In this document: positions 19,969 to 30,879 of the stretch, piece by piece
Numbering within the stretch: the first letter of the stretch is position 1
Layout: the number at the start of each line of letters is the position of its first letter
From: Coriaria nepalensis
Lineage: Eukaryota; Streptophyta; Magnoliopsida; Cucurbitales; Coriariaceae
Assembly: GCA_027186245.1 (NCBI GenBank)
Contig: CP114481.1
Location: 42,377,501 to 42,441,500, forward strand
Length of the DNA: 64,000 nucleotides
Reading direction: 5' to 3'
Translations under genes and position numbers: made by a program
Notes under the pieces: model-generated
What the model saw: only the letters and a program-made list of their open reading frames with translations
What the model was told of the DNA's origin: nothing
Database searches by the model: none

Positions 19969-20604
19969 TGTTTGAAGATTGCTTGTTTGGTTAGTGACTT
20001 CACAATTGTAAATTAGCCAAAAATATTGACTTTTTGACTACCTAATCCAAATGCATTGACTCCAATTTCATTAGCTTCCTCTCATCATTTATGACTTGTT
20101 GCAATTGGTTTGAAGGTGATCGGATCATTAAAACTCAACTTGAGGCCTAATCTTGCTTTTACTGTTTTATTAATTTTGGCCTTGTGAAGTTTCTGTTTTC
20201 GTGCATTTTTGACCTCAAATGGAGTTGCTCTGACCTCAAGCAAGTTTGTTTAAGTTGTTTGGACCTCAAGCTTCGAGATCAAGCATGCCAAAGTCCATCA
20301 TCTCACTTTTGGTGTTTTGGCACAAAGCCAAAAGCTGTTTTTACAGTAACAGCTTTTTGCCTTTGCTGTTTTTGTGTGCTTGATTGTACTTAGCACTTTT
20401 GTAATGTCCAATCTAGTATTGTAACTTCTAATCCTAGTTGATTAGAGATGTCTTAGTTTACTTTAACTTTAGTAATTGTTCTGATTTGTAATCATCTCTT
20501 TATTAAGTATTAATGAAATGAAAAACTTGCATTTTAGCAAGTAAGCAAAATTTACAAACTCAAGTGTTCTGTTTTGTTTTGCTCTAAACTTCGAAATTCT
20601 AACA
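19969..20604. mobile_element. Solo LTR with perfect 5-bp target duplication
   Basis: 636 bases begin TGTTTGAAGATTGC and end ATTCTAACA, so the termini are TGTT...AACA. They are flanked by GCCAC at 19964-19968 and again at 20605-20609. No internal domain is present, as expected after LTR-LTR recombination of a full element. The family is probably Copia from its length and ends, but that is not certain. The 69-codon frame at 20184-20393 lies wholly inside and is not a gene. It separates the Tat gag from the protease. Confidence 0.93.
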
Positions 20605-20870
20605 GCCACCTCAAGAAGTATGTGAGTTCTAAAGGGAGTGACGGAGTTTGGGATAAAAACGACAAACGCGTTGATAGGAAGGACATGAACACACCTATGG
20701 CTGACAATACAATCGCAATTTAGACCTCCATGGTGATAGAAATCCAAGTCATCTGTGTGGGACAAGATGAAGGGGACTAAACTAGAAAGAGAAAAGTTTG
20801 GCATTTGAATCTAATCTAGGAATAGTTAAACTCAATCGGAGAATATACTGCCACTTATAAAGCCCCTGGT

Positions 20871-21330
20871 TGTTACCTTTGATGAAGGCGTTGAGGTAGG
20901 GATTCTCAGCCCCCCATAGTGATGCCATAGTTATGTGAGCTAGTATTGCCCTGATATAAATGAATAGGATATTAGTTGACACCGTAAGCTCTATGGATGT
21001 AAAAACTTTATTAGCTTTCAAGCATATGGACATTAGCAAGGCAACCCTAAAATGAGTGAAGACTCTTATAACTAGTTTCTCGTAAAAGGAAGTACACCCC
21101 GAAGGGATTATCACTCTTCCTATGACGGTCGAGGGCGAAACACAACGAATCATGATGATGATTAACTTCCTGATTATTGACATGCCCTCTAGCTACAATG
21201 TTCTTGGTAGACCTACATGAAACAACTTAAAGACTATGACCGCCACTTAGCACCTGGTAGTAAAGTTCAAAACCCTAGGAGGCGTAGGAGTCTTGAGGGG
21301 GAACTGAAGAATAAGATAACCTAAGCATGA
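20871..21330 (+). pseudogene. Tat aspartic protease, degenerate
   Basis: The pieces read VTFDEGVEVGIL, then NRILVDTVSSMDVKTLLAFK, then VNFLIIDMPSSYNVLGRPT and HLVVKFKTLGGVGVLRGN. The active site, normally D-x-G-S-S, has Val in place of Gly (DTVSS). The N-V-L-G-R-P segment is intact. The 133-codon frame on the other strand (20782-21183) is its shadow. Confidence 0.8.
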
Positions 21331-21599
21331 TAATTATATATGATACATAAAGGCTACTAGTGGATAAATGGCTCACCAAACAGATTTGCCCCATCAGAGT
21401 TGATTATTTGAAGATAAACTTACAAATTTTTACATGGAACACCTTCGATCTGACTGGCATAAGCGGCAACACTCATACACAAGTTGAAGGTAAACCCGAG
21501 TGCAAAACGAGTTAGACAAAAAAGGAGGAAATTCAATGAGGAGAGGAACCAAGCTACCACAGATGATGTATAAAAGCTTCATGAGGTAGGATCTATCAA

Positions 21600-22210
21600 A
21601 GAGGTATTATACCCAAAATGGCCCGCTAATGTGATAATGTCGAAATCCAGTGGCAAGTGGAGGATGTTAACTTTACTAGACTAAGTAAAGCATGGCCCAA
21701 AGTAAGCTTCCCTCTATCCAGCATTGACCCGCTGGTTGAGGCCACAGCGAGACATGAACTACTAAATTTCATAGACACATACTATGGGTATAACCAAGTC
21801 AGACATAGGGGGCCAGACTAATAGAAGACCTCATTCATCACAGATTGAGGCTATATACTGCTATAGAGTCATGCCCTCTGGAATGAAAGATCCAAAGTAA
21901 CCTTCCAAAAGATTGGCCAGCGGAATGTTCTATGAGCAACTAATAAAAACAATGAAAGTATATGTAGATCTAATACTAGTCAAAAGCATCAAAGCAAGTG
22001 ATCACGAGGGAGACCTGACCAAAGCCTTCAAGGTAAGTAGGTCATATAGAATGAAATTGAAATATGCTTCCAGAGTTTCATTCAGAAAATTTCTGAGTTT
22101 CATTGTACAACAAAGGGGAATAGAAGCAAACCCAAAGAAGGTACGAGAATTAAAGGAGTTGCGACCCAAGGTCTCACTGACCAATGTGAGAAGGTCTCTA
22201 GAGATTTGAA
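21600..22210 (+). pseudogene. Tat reverse transcriptase, degenerate
   Basis: Forward pieces in order are EVLYPKWPANVIMSKSSGKW, FPLSSIDPLVEATARHELLN, IDTYYGYNQVRH, KTSFITD and a broken MPFG segment. The frame 21913-22209 follows with MKVYVDLILVKSI, where the catalytic Y-V-D-D has become YVDL. FRKFLSFIVQQRGIEANPKK is the usual G-x-x-V-x-x-R-G-I-x-A-N-P motif before the thumb. The lost catalytic Asp and several stops make it inactive. Confidence 0.85.
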
Positions 22211-22259
22211 GTAATACTTGGGAAAAATCCTAAAGTTAAAAAAATCGGTACTAGGGGAA

Positions 22260-22740
22260 ATGCGGACTCTTTACTTAGCGGTGTTTGAGGTCGGTGTTAG
22301 TTCAGTCTTACAAATGGAAGAAGGATGTCGGCAAACCCATATACATTACCATCAAAGTCATGAATGATGTTGAGTAGAGGTATCTAGGGGCTGATAAGGT
22401 AGCCTTAGGACTAGTCATTACAACCCAGAACCTCCAACCCTAGTTCCAAGCGACTTTCATTATGGTGCAAACTGATCTCCCTCTCAACTACATACTTAAA
22501 AATATAGACATCCGAAGTCAATAGCAAATACAAACCTAGGTCTGAGTCCATGACAATGTACCTACAAAAGGCTTAAATCATCCTAGGAAAGTTCCAATGA
22601 TTTGAAGTAAGCTTGATCCCAAGACAGATGAACATCATGGCTAATTCACTATCGCTAGCCAAATTAGCCACATTAGCCCTAAATGAACTACCCCTGCAAT
22701 ACTATGCTGAAAAATATACTTAGGGAAGGAGATCGAATCC
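22260..22740 (+). pseudogene. Tat RNase H and second RNase H remnants
   Basis: ADKVALGLVITTQNLQP and TFIMVQTDLPLNYILKN correspond to the Y-x-x-x-E-K-x-A-L-A-L-V and V-x-T-D-x-P segments of the Gypsy RNase H. MANSLSLAKLATLALNELP at about 22635 matches the D-A-L-A-x-L-A end of the second RNase H, with Asp changed to Asn. The middle of the second domain has been deleted. The sequence loses similarity after 22740. Confidence 0.7.
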
Positions 22741-22798
22741 TCAAAATTTGAGAACTCATCGAAACAATCCATTGAAAAAGTGCTTGCATAAAAGAGAG

Positions 22799-24956
22799 TG
22801 TAAGTCGTTCAATATTCGCTTACCTAGAGCAAAATCCCATTTTCAAAAAATGACTTCATGGGTTATGCTTTTAATGAACTAGTAATCAAACAGGAAATCA
22901 TGTTTCACAAGAAACAATTAGATAATGAAGAAGATGAAAAAAGTAGAGAACTCAACTAAGTTCTCAACTGCTTCAATGCCGGTTGAATGCCTCAACTGCC
23001 AGAACTATTTCCATTCCCTCCGCTGCTAGTCCGCCGTTGCCGCCAGAAATCCTTTTTAGTTCAAAGAGATGTCACCTAGCCTCTATTCTTGATCCTCACA
23101 GACAAATTCCTTTTGGATTAGTTTTAAACTTTAATAAACATTTGATGTAGAGATAATATATTGGGAAGGAAAAAGAAGAGAGAAAATAGATTTCTCTTTG
23201 ACCAAAAGGCTTGGGCGGCTAGGGTTAGGGAAGGGAAGTTATTCTCTTCCTTAAAGTCTTTAAGTTTTGGGCATATTTCCCATGAGCCCAAAGCTCGGTT
23301 CATTTAATTAACTCTCGGGAAATAAAATCGAGCCCATTATTTATAACATAATTCATATTTTTTCTACAACTCGATTTTATGTCTAACATAATCCAAATTA
23401 TTCATCCAATTTTACCTAGTAAAATTTGGACAAAATTTGGGCCTTAGGCTAGAAGCCCCGTTTGGCCAATTAACTCTTTAATAGCCAACCAGATTTTCCT
23501 TTTGACCCGAAAAATAGTGACTTAAATTTATTAAATCTCTATTTTATAAACTTATTTAGTCAATTTATTATTTCTCTATTCAATTGCTTAAATTCAAATA
23601 AAATCTAAATCAAAATTTGGATATGCTAGTAGTGCGAATATGATATAGACTTAACAAATTAAACAAAATAATGATATAACTCTCAAATCAAGTTCTCCAA
23701 GAACAAGTCAAATTTCAAAAAATATGATTTCAATCAAAATCCTTCGTTGTTTTGTGTGTGACCGAATAAGTTCTACATTTCGTAGGTAGGTGTGCCCCAC
23801 AACAACTTGTTAGTTTTATCTAACCTAAAAATTGGATCATATACCCTTAAAATAACGTCTAATTTTAATAGTTAATTTGATCATCTTCGTGATCAATTAA
23901 TTTAAACCACTAAGCCTAAGTTAGCCTCTAGCAAGGTACATCGACTATCCATGAAATGAGAAGTAGTTTGGAACTTCCAAAAGAACCTCTTGTGACTGTT
24001 ACCGTACCAAACTGATCCTTCCATCTATGTCATAGTCCCAATCAGTCCTAGGGAATGGTCTAACTATCAAACCCTACTAATCAAACCATATGAATAATGT
24101 GAGCTCTTATGCAACTTAGATAATGGATTCACATAATTACTTTCATACAATACTACCTTGCTTAAGGATTTCTAGGTTGCACGAAGACACATCACCCATA
24201 GGACTCTTCCACTAATATAAAGGTGATAGATCTCATCTTATCACCGTATAGACTACCCGTATAAGATTACATTCATAATGGTTCACCTTTTTAGTAACCC
24301 TTAAATAGGGTCACATTTAGTCATATCAAAGCTTGATATCTTGTATATCAGTACTATGGTGATTTGAAGTCTGATAAATACAAGTATACTAGGCACTTGA
24401 CAAGTCTCATTAACAATAAATATTATTGTCATTGAGACTTGTCTAGCAATCATGTTCAGTGATTAAGTCTGTCCCAATCATGTATATTCCTATCCTGATA
24501 TTCTTCAATATGGATAAATATGAGAACATCTTTTTTCTCTCTCAAAGATAGCACATGTAATAGCCTTTCTGGATTGTTATTGTCCCACCATGACAATCCT
24601 ACGACTATGAAAAGTGTGGATCATAGACATCAAGCTACTTAGATCTCATTGAGCGTGATCACTATCACGATTTCAAGTGCATATTTAAGATCCAAAAATC
24701 TATCAGGTATGTTAAACAATATGCATACAATGTTATGTCCAACATAATGACAATAAATATGATAGACTAAATTTCTCATTTAAATAAAAAATATTCATTT
24801 AGTCGATAACTTATTCACATAAGTACTCAATAACTTATATAGATCAAGACTTATTCACATAAGTACTTAGTAACTTATATGAATCAAGACTAATTTGGAT
24901 AAGTGAATGACCCTATCAGGTCAAACCCGATTGCTTGATGAGCATTAGACTTTCAA
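22799..24956 (-). repeat. Copia-A LTR (3' LTR), complete, 2158 bases
   Basis: On the minus strand it starts TGAAAGTCTAATGC at 24956, directly after a polypurine tract (AAGTGGGAGAT-like, 24957-24967) and the pol end. It finishes ...AACGACTTACA at 22799. The end matches the forward copy at 48640-48651 (ACTACTTACA) and the start matches the forward copies at 44613 and 53571. This anchors the family. It truncates the Tat element, and no partner target duplication is visible because the other end of Copia-A is damaged. Confidence 0.85.
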
Positions 24957-25650
24957 TCTCCCACTTTCTCTAAAGCCAATGTCTTCTGAATCTTATTCTC
25001 ATCTTGTTAAGATGGTGATTAAATTTTCGTTGGGAAAGTGCCTTAGTGTGTGGATCCGCTGTGTCGTAATTTATATCTACCCTCTTTTGTTCACTTGATG
25101 AGACCTTGGTATCTTTACTTTCGTTGGCATCATTATTATCATCATACATTACCACACGAATGATGTTAGGAACGATTATAAGTTCAGTTTTGAACCTTTC
25201 ATCCAACACACTTATCTTTCTTTGCAAGCTTTAATGTATTCATTTGTCTGTTATATTCGAGGTTGTTTCTTGATTAGAATTCTTCCAACTAAACGATTCA
25301 ACAATTGGCACTAAATGATACATGATGTGGATTCTCTATCGACTATATCCGACTGAAAATTAGAGTCCATTAAAACTTTAATTTCAAATCAGAATCCTTA
25401 TAAATAAAGAATATACCATTTGTCCTTCTCGAGAACATAATATTATTCTTGACTGCATTTTAATGATGTTCATCCAAATTGCCCTTTTTTTCATGCTCAT
25501 AACACTTAGAGCATTAGACAACATCTAACCTCATACATAGTATTTCATACATGATATTATAGAGAAGCATAGGTTATTCAATTCATGCATTCTCTCTACA
25601 CTTGCTTCCAGTAAGTAGACATGACTTATAGCTATATTGGTACGAGGTCC
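24957..25650 (-). pseudogene. Copia-A Pol C-terminus (RNase H), degenerate
   Basis: Minus-strand pieces run MYEILCMRLDVV near 25570, then NAVKNNIMFSRRTNGIFFIY and PHHVSFSANC, down to the open frame 25227-24970. That frame ends PHTKALSQRKFNHHLNKMRI and RFRRHWL. The A-D-P-x-T-K-A-L motif and the M-x-I-R-x-x-x-x-W-L end are typical of Copia RNase H. The forward copy at 53460-53550 has the same ending. Most of the integrase and RT is missing, displaced by Gypsy-2 and deletion. Confidence 0.85.
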
Positions 25651-25732
25651 GTACTAAGATAAACAAATGTTTTGGATAGGTTAGAAGCTGGCCTCTATCG
25701 GTAGGATCTATAAGGACCTCGTACCAATATAG
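25632..25732. repeat. 19-bp perfect inverted repeat at a rearrangement boundary
   Basis: CTATATTGGTACGAGGTCC at 25632-25650 is the exact reverse complement of 25714-25732, with 63 bases between. The right arm belongs to the Gypsy-2 LTR, since the other LTR has it with two changes near 33834. The left arm sits exactly where the LTR has been cut off. Confidence 0.85.
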
Positions 25733-26821
25733 GACATACAACGGATAAGTAAAGTCTCATCTACAATACAAGTATTTCACTGTTTGTTCAGCGTGAGATT
25801 TACTATATTGTATGAATGCAACTTAGCATGTTGAACATTGAATTGATTGCGTGTACTTCGTTTTTATAAAGCATGTAGGAATTAAGTTATATTAGTTATA
25901 TATATACCTTTTCTAAAAGTATTGAATGCACCTTCAGTTTTTACGAAAAAGCAGTAAAGAGAAACGTTATGCTTTAACTGATGAGTGCGATGCTTGACAT
26001 TACATAAGCATAACATTATAGTGAGGCTCTGCCTTGTCAGGGTGGACTGAGTGGAGTCACTGACCCTAGAGATTTTACTCAATTAGGTTTGACTAAGAGA
26101 GGTCACTGATATGAGATGTTATCTAATAAGGGCGATCTGAGTAGAGTTGCTGATATCATATATTTTTAGTCATAAAGGACCATAGATCACAGTAGTGCCA
26201 ATGGCAGCATCCCGAGGGCTTATAGTAGAAACAACATCCCATTTGCATAAAAAGATTTATAAGAATTTACAAAACTATTCAATCGAGTTTTAAAATGTAA
26301 TTAAATATGTTTTAGGCACATGAGATAAAATCTTTACTTATTGAGCTTTTTAGCTCATAATAGTTGCTTGTGTTTGTAGGTGATCAGAAAAAGGGAAAGT
26401 CAGTAGTTTCGAGACCAGGTGAATGAAGTGCGATCAATATGGTGTGAAGTACATATAGGGCCGACTTGTGGGGAGCCAGGAAAGTGATAAGTGAAATTTT
26501 TTGAAAGGCCTTACTTCAATACCTTTTGAAAAGTTTCTTAGTGTCTTACTTTATTTATTCATTGAATTACAAATATTAGTGTTCAGATATAAGTACATAA
26601 GTTAAGTATATAATGTAGTATATATATTTTGTTTTTTTAACATCGTTATCAGAGTAGAGTCAATCCAAGTTGTTAAGACAGTTTAAATTATTCCACATTT
26701 TTTGCAAAGGATTTTCAGAGGTAGTCAGGTGATGTCCTATTAGTTATATGTAAAAGAAATAAATAATTGTTTTCTCAAAAGTATTTCGATAAGTAATATA
26801 GCTAGTAACCGGGTCGCTACA
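25651..26821 (+). repeat. Gypsy-2 5' LTR, 3' half only
   Basis: From GTACTAAGATAAACAAATG to the end ...CGGGTCGCTACA it matches 33766-34936 of the 3' LTR throughout. The first half is missing. A third, shorter copy of this LTR part is at 45660-46493. Confidence 0.9.
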
Positions 26822-26825
26822 AGGT

Positions 26826-26837
26826 TTGTATCAGAGC
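26826..26837 (+). other. Primer-binding site of Gypsy-2
   Basis: TTGTATCAGAGC begins five bases after the LTR end and matches the initiator tRNA-Met complement with one mismatch. Confidence 0.75.
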
Positions 26838-26927
26838 AAAGTTTTAATGGACTCTGTAGACAAAACCCATATGTATATGACATGTAGGTGACCGCTTCAT
26901 TCACTATAAGTATAATAGTCTTAGAAA

Positions 26928-27640
26928 ATGATTCAATATAATTCTAATTGCTATTTGGATTTTTGTAAGGCTCTGGGAGAGCTACACCAGATAATGGCTG
27001 GAAGTGATAGACCATCGTCATCTCTAGAACCTCCAGAGGTTGACATTTATGTGGATATGATGACTAGTTATACCAAGAATGCTCATATGGTGAGAATTTT
27101 TAACGAAAACACCAGTGTATGATGGAAAGAGAGAATACAATAAGCTCGAAAAGTGGCTTTTTGAGATTGAAATGAAACTCAGGGCTTCAAGAATTAAGAG
27201 AGGTATATGGATAGTACTAGCCCTTAGATAATTACGTTAGGATGCCATGAAATGGTGGTAAAATCTGTAATGAGATCCGATCTGGTGCACTTGGGATACA
27301 TTTTATGAAGATATCAAACAATGGTTCGGCTTAATAGAAGTAACCTCTTCGAAAGATGACCCAGAAGAGGACCCGAAAGAGGATCCAGATGTAGCTCAAC
27401 TCAAGCGGTACACCACCCTAGTCATGACATGGAGAAGCTTGGAAGGCGAGTCTATGAGTGACTATATAAATAGGTTCGAAACGAGCCTACTCCCAGAGAT
27501 GCCAGCCCATCTTTAAGAAGAAGATAAATGTTGAATATTTTGGGGCGGAGTTCCTACAAGGATTAGAGCTCGAGCATTTTACCAATCTGAGGACTACTAC
27601 CGCCTCAGAACCAACGTAGTATGTGCATAGAGATATAGTG
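26928..27640 (+). pseudogene. Additional gag-like region upstream of gag in Gypsy-2, broken
   Basis: After a 64-codon frame from 26928, positions 27125-27640 read YDGKREYNKLEKWLFEIEMK, DAMKWW, TWDTFYEDIKQWFGLIEV, an acidic DPEEDPKEDPDVAQLKRYTT, then SLEGESMSDYINRFETSLLP. The F-D/G, W-L, W-W and W-x-x-F spacing and the Y-x-x-R-F segment are gag capsid features. It occupies the same place as the intact 113-codon frame of Gypsy-1 (14445-14104) but is longer. It is distinct from the main gag that follows at 27850. Confidence 0.65.
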
Positions 27641-27849
27641 AGGATAGATAGAGATGAGCATATTTTTCTTGGATAATGTTTGTTTTTTTTATGAACTTAG
27701 GAGTGTAACTCCTAACGTGTATAATATGAAGTAAATGTTGGTTATCTAAAATAAGTATTTTCAAGCAAAGTACTTCTGTTTCGAGAACTAATGTGTGGCA
27801 TGTATATTTTTACAGGAATGTGTCCTTCACTAAATTCAAGCAGAAAGAT

Positions 27850-28406
27850 GCCAAAAAGAAGTATTGCTAGTGAATCCTCCAATAGACATGTTGGCGGTTC
27901 ACCAAACGACCCCTACCAATAAGAGTTAAATGAGTTGAGGAGTTTGACTCAAAGACATGGGGAGACTTTAGAAACCCTCCTGCAACAACAGTGACAATTG
28001 CAAGATTTATTGATTCAACACAACAACAAGCAGTACCTCCTGATCGGGAGGAAAATCCAAACTTTGCGGTAGAGATGTTCCTGAAGTACAAACCTCCAGA
28101 ATTCTCTGGTGGTCCTGATCCAATATTAGCGGAGAATCGGGTCAGGATAAGGGAAAGAGTTTTTTACTGTGCGAAGGTCCCCAAGAATAAAAATGTATAC
28201 TGAGCTAGATGAATACTGCGCCACATTTAGTGGCTACGAATACCTTCAAAATGAAGCATTTCAAGAAAGTCCTTGACTCTGACCCTCGCAAAAACTTTAA
28301 GGTTGCGGACTTAGAAGATACACCGCTTTCAAAGGTAGCTGATAAGGCCATGAGGATCGACAATGCACAAAAGATCTTAGAAAAAGAAAGGAATGAAGCT
28401 ACATAA
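27850..28406 (+). pseudogene. Gag capsid of Gypsy-2, degenerate with internal deletion
   Basis: MPKRSIASESSNRHVGGSPN opens a frame with ELNELRSLTQRHGETLETLL, matching the start of gag in Gypsy-1. LKYKPPEFSGGPDPILAENR, then a jump to APHLVATNTFKMKHFKKVLD, shows that the W-W core of the capsid has been deleted. The frame at 28209-28406 ends SKVADKAMRIDNAQKILEKE, again parallel to Gypsy-1. The deletion is about 250 bases relative to Gypsy-1. Confidence 0.8.
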
Positions 28407-28529
28407 AAAGAAAATAAGGGTAAAACGAGTTCTGGAGTACAAAACTCTGCTCAATCCTCGGCACCAATGGTTTGTAGAGATCAATGAAGCTTTGACTCAT
28501 GATGGAATGATAAAAAAAGGTCAGAAAGT

Positions 28530-28760
28530 GTGAGTTTTAAGGTTTTGGGAACCATAATCAAAATCAAAAAGGAGCACAAAGGAAGAAGAATAAGATACAA
28601 GGCTCAAAGACTCAATGGAAGACCATTGAGCCAATGCACTAAATGTGGCAGAAATCATACTAGCAAATGTAAAGTTTGGATGTTGAGATGCCATAATTGT
28701 GGACAACAAGGGCATTTTGCTAAGGACTGTAGAAACCCAAAGAAAAGCATAGGCCAATAA
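28530..28760 (+). pseudogene. Nucleocapsid zinc motifs of Gypsy-2 (intact pair)
   Basis: A 76-codon frame contains CTKCGRNHTSKC followed after six residues by the canonical knuckle CHNCGQQGHFAKDC (28689-28730). The region before it is Lys/Arg-rich. These motifs bind the RNA for packaging. They are the best preserved of the three Tekay copies. The frame ends with a stop shortly after. Confidence 0.85.
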
Positions 28761-28839
28761 CTGAGATCAAACGCAAGGGAGTTTACGCTCACTCGAGAGG
28801 AAGCTGAAGTGAGTCCATCCACTGTATTGATCAGGTCAA

Positions 28840-29215
28840 ATTTTAAGTGCAGATAATCTTGCATTAGTACTGATAGATTTTGGTGCAACAGATTCCTTTA
28901 TTGCTTCAATATTTGTTAGTAAGATTCAACAACCTCTAAAAAAATTAGCTGAAATATTTAGTGCATCGCTACCCATAGGAGATGTAGTGGATCTAGAATT
29001 CAAGATTTTGTACTGTTAGAGGATCTAGAATTATTTGCAAATCTTGTACTATTAGATATGCAAGATTTTGATGTCATATTAGGAATGGACTGGCACTCCA
29101 AGTATAATGCCATAATCGATTACCAAAAGAAGAGAGTAGTATTCGAGTTATCGGGAGAGGAAAAGTTTGAATTCATTGGTGATTCAAGAAGGAAATAGAT
29201 TTCATTGGTATATGT
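28840..29215 (+). pseudogene. Aspartic protease of Gypsy-2, degenerate
   Basis: LALVLIDFGATDSFIASIF carries the active-site position as Asp-Phe-Gly instead of Asp-Ser-Gly. A frame change later, QDFDVILGMDWHSKYNAIID and [19 protein letters not shown] follow, as in the other copies. A short duplicated phrase (GGATCTAGAATT) appears at 28990 and 29022. Confidence 0.8.
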
Positions 29216-29329
29216 TGTTAAAGCAACGAGGTTACTAAAGTGTGATTGTGTAGGTATCTCGCTAGTGTATTGGATACTAGCAAGGAATAACAACTACAGG
29301 CTGAAGATGTTCTTATAGTTTGTAACTTT

Positions 29330-30060
29330 CTTGGAGTGTTTCCAAAAGAGTTACTAAAACTTCCCCTGGTCCATGAGATTGAATTTGACATAGCCTTGGC
29401 ACCAAGAACTGCCCCAATCTCAAAAGCTGCATATCGTATGGTGCCGGTAGAGTTGAAAGAACTTAAGAAATAATTACAAGAACCACTGGACAAAGGCTGA
29501 TTTCATCAAAGGTTTCACCTTAAGCAGCACCCATGCTATTCGTGAAGAAGAAATATGGGTCGATGAGGATGTGCATCGACAATAGAGAAATCAATAAAGT
29601 AATTGTAAAGAACACAGATAGACAATTTGTTCGATCAATTCCAAAGGGCTTTAGTATTCTCAAAAATTGATTTGAGATCAGGATACCATTAGCTGAAGAT
29701 CCAAGAATCTGACATCTTAAAAATACCTTTTCGGACATGTTATGGGCATTATAAATATCTCGTGATGCCATTCAGACTGACTAATGCCCCAACTTCTTTT
29801 ATGGATTTGATGAATCGAGTGTTTAAAGTGTATCTAGACAGGTTCATCATTATCTTTATTGATGATATTGTTGTCTATTCAAAGTTTAAGGAGGAGCACG
29901 TAGAACATTTGAAAATGGTGTTGCAAACACTAAGAGATCATCAACTGTATGCCAAATTTAAGAAATATGAATTTTGGCTTGATCTGATTGCTTTCCTAGG
30001 ATAGGTTGTTTCTAAAGATGGAATTTCAGTAGATCCATCAAAGATAGAAGCGGTAAGCAA
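29330..30060 (+). pseudogene. Reverse transcriptase of Gypsy-2, degenerate
   Basis: The early RT has several frameshifts. From 29762 an 80-codon frame reads [20 protein letters not shown], then [20 protein letters not shown] with the catalytic F-I-D-D intact. [20 protein letters not shown] and [11 protein letters not shown] follow, before a TAG that ends the frame in the G-H-V-V-S segment. It aligns closely with 1349-1503. Confidence 0.9.
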
Positions 30061-30640
30061 TTGGTTTAGGCTAAAGAACACCTCAAAGGTGTGCAGTTTA
30101 CTAGGATTGACGAGATATTACAGACTATTTATGGAAGGATTTTCCATAATAGCTACCCCACTCACTAAACTAACTCAAAAAAGTCAACAGTTTAAGTGGA
30201 CAGAAGCTTGTGAAGAAAGATTTCTAGAGCTAATGCAAAAGCTAACAAGTGCACCCGTTCTTATTGTCCCAGAAGGTGAAGATGGATTTTTGATATATAG
30301 TGATGCATCTAAGCTAGGGTTAGGAGCTATAGTGATGCATCTAAGCTTGGGTTAGGAGCGATATTGATGTAGAATGGGAAAGTTATTGCGTATTCTTCTC
30401 ACCAGTTTAAAAGAGTATGAGAAAAACTACCCAACCCATGATCTAGAACTCGCGGTAGTGGTGTTTCCTTTAAAGGTCTGGAGGCACTATTTTTATGGGG
30501 TATGATGTGGAATCTATACCTACCATAAATGTTTGAAATATTTCTTTACACAAAAGGAATTGAATATGAGGCATAGAAGGTGGTTAGAACTGGTAAAGGA
30601 CTATGGTTGTGAAATATGATATATCCAGATAAGGCGAATA
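30061..30640 (+). pseudogene. RNase H of Gypsy-2, frameshifted by a 32-bp duplication
   Basis: The frame 30089-30355 runs from the RT connection (LLGLTRYYRLFMEGFSIIAT) to FLIYSDASKLGLGAIVMH. There a 32-base direct repeat shifts the frame. After it VIAYSSHQF, a frame change, [20 protein letters not shown] and [20 protein letters not shown] continue the domain, and the end reads IYPDKANKVEDALSKKSP. The catalytic Asp and Glu positions are visible but spread over three frames. Confidence 0.9.
30300..30363 (+). repeat. 32-bp tandem duplication inside RNase H
   Basis: The 32 bases at 30300-30331 are repeated at 30332-30363 with two differences. Because 32 is not a multiple of three, the reading frame changes. 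Confidence 0.95.
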
Positions 30641-30879
30641 AAGTCGAGGATGCTTTAAGTAAAAAATCCCCGGCTAGCCTTGCTATACTTTGTGCATTAC
30701 CAAAACAATTACGAAAGGAAGTGTGTGAAACAAAGCTAGAGTTGATAACAAGACAATTATCATCTTTGAATCTTCAACCAACTCTGCTTGAAGATATTCG
30801 AAGTACGCAAGAAGTAGATGCTGGGATGATATAGATAAAGAAAAAAGTAATAGAAGCAAAAAGGTCCAATTTAAAATTT

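Larger units (their letters stand above)
16256..22798 (+). mobile_element. Tat-lineage Ty3/Gypsy, main body (continuation of the element from 6300)
   Basis: Forward order: degenerate repeat region, gag (19229-19710), protease (20871-21330), RT (21600-22210), RNase H and second RNase H (22260-22740). Integrase and the 3' LTR are missing, cut where the Copia-A LTR begins at 22799. That it continues the 6300-7456 piece is inferred from orientation, lineage and the near-matching 5-mers on either side of Gypsy-1. A solo LTR interrupts it at 19969-20604. Confidence 0.7.

Noticed and set aside
20184..20393. Cys-rich 69-codon frame resembling a small secreted peptide
   Set aside because: It sits wholly inside a solo LTR with precise target duplications. 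The cysteines come from repeated CTTGT/CTGTTTTT-like DNA.
20782..21183. 133-codon minus-strand frame
   Set aside because: The plus strand of the same DNA carries the Tat protease with recognisable motifs, so the frame is a shadow.
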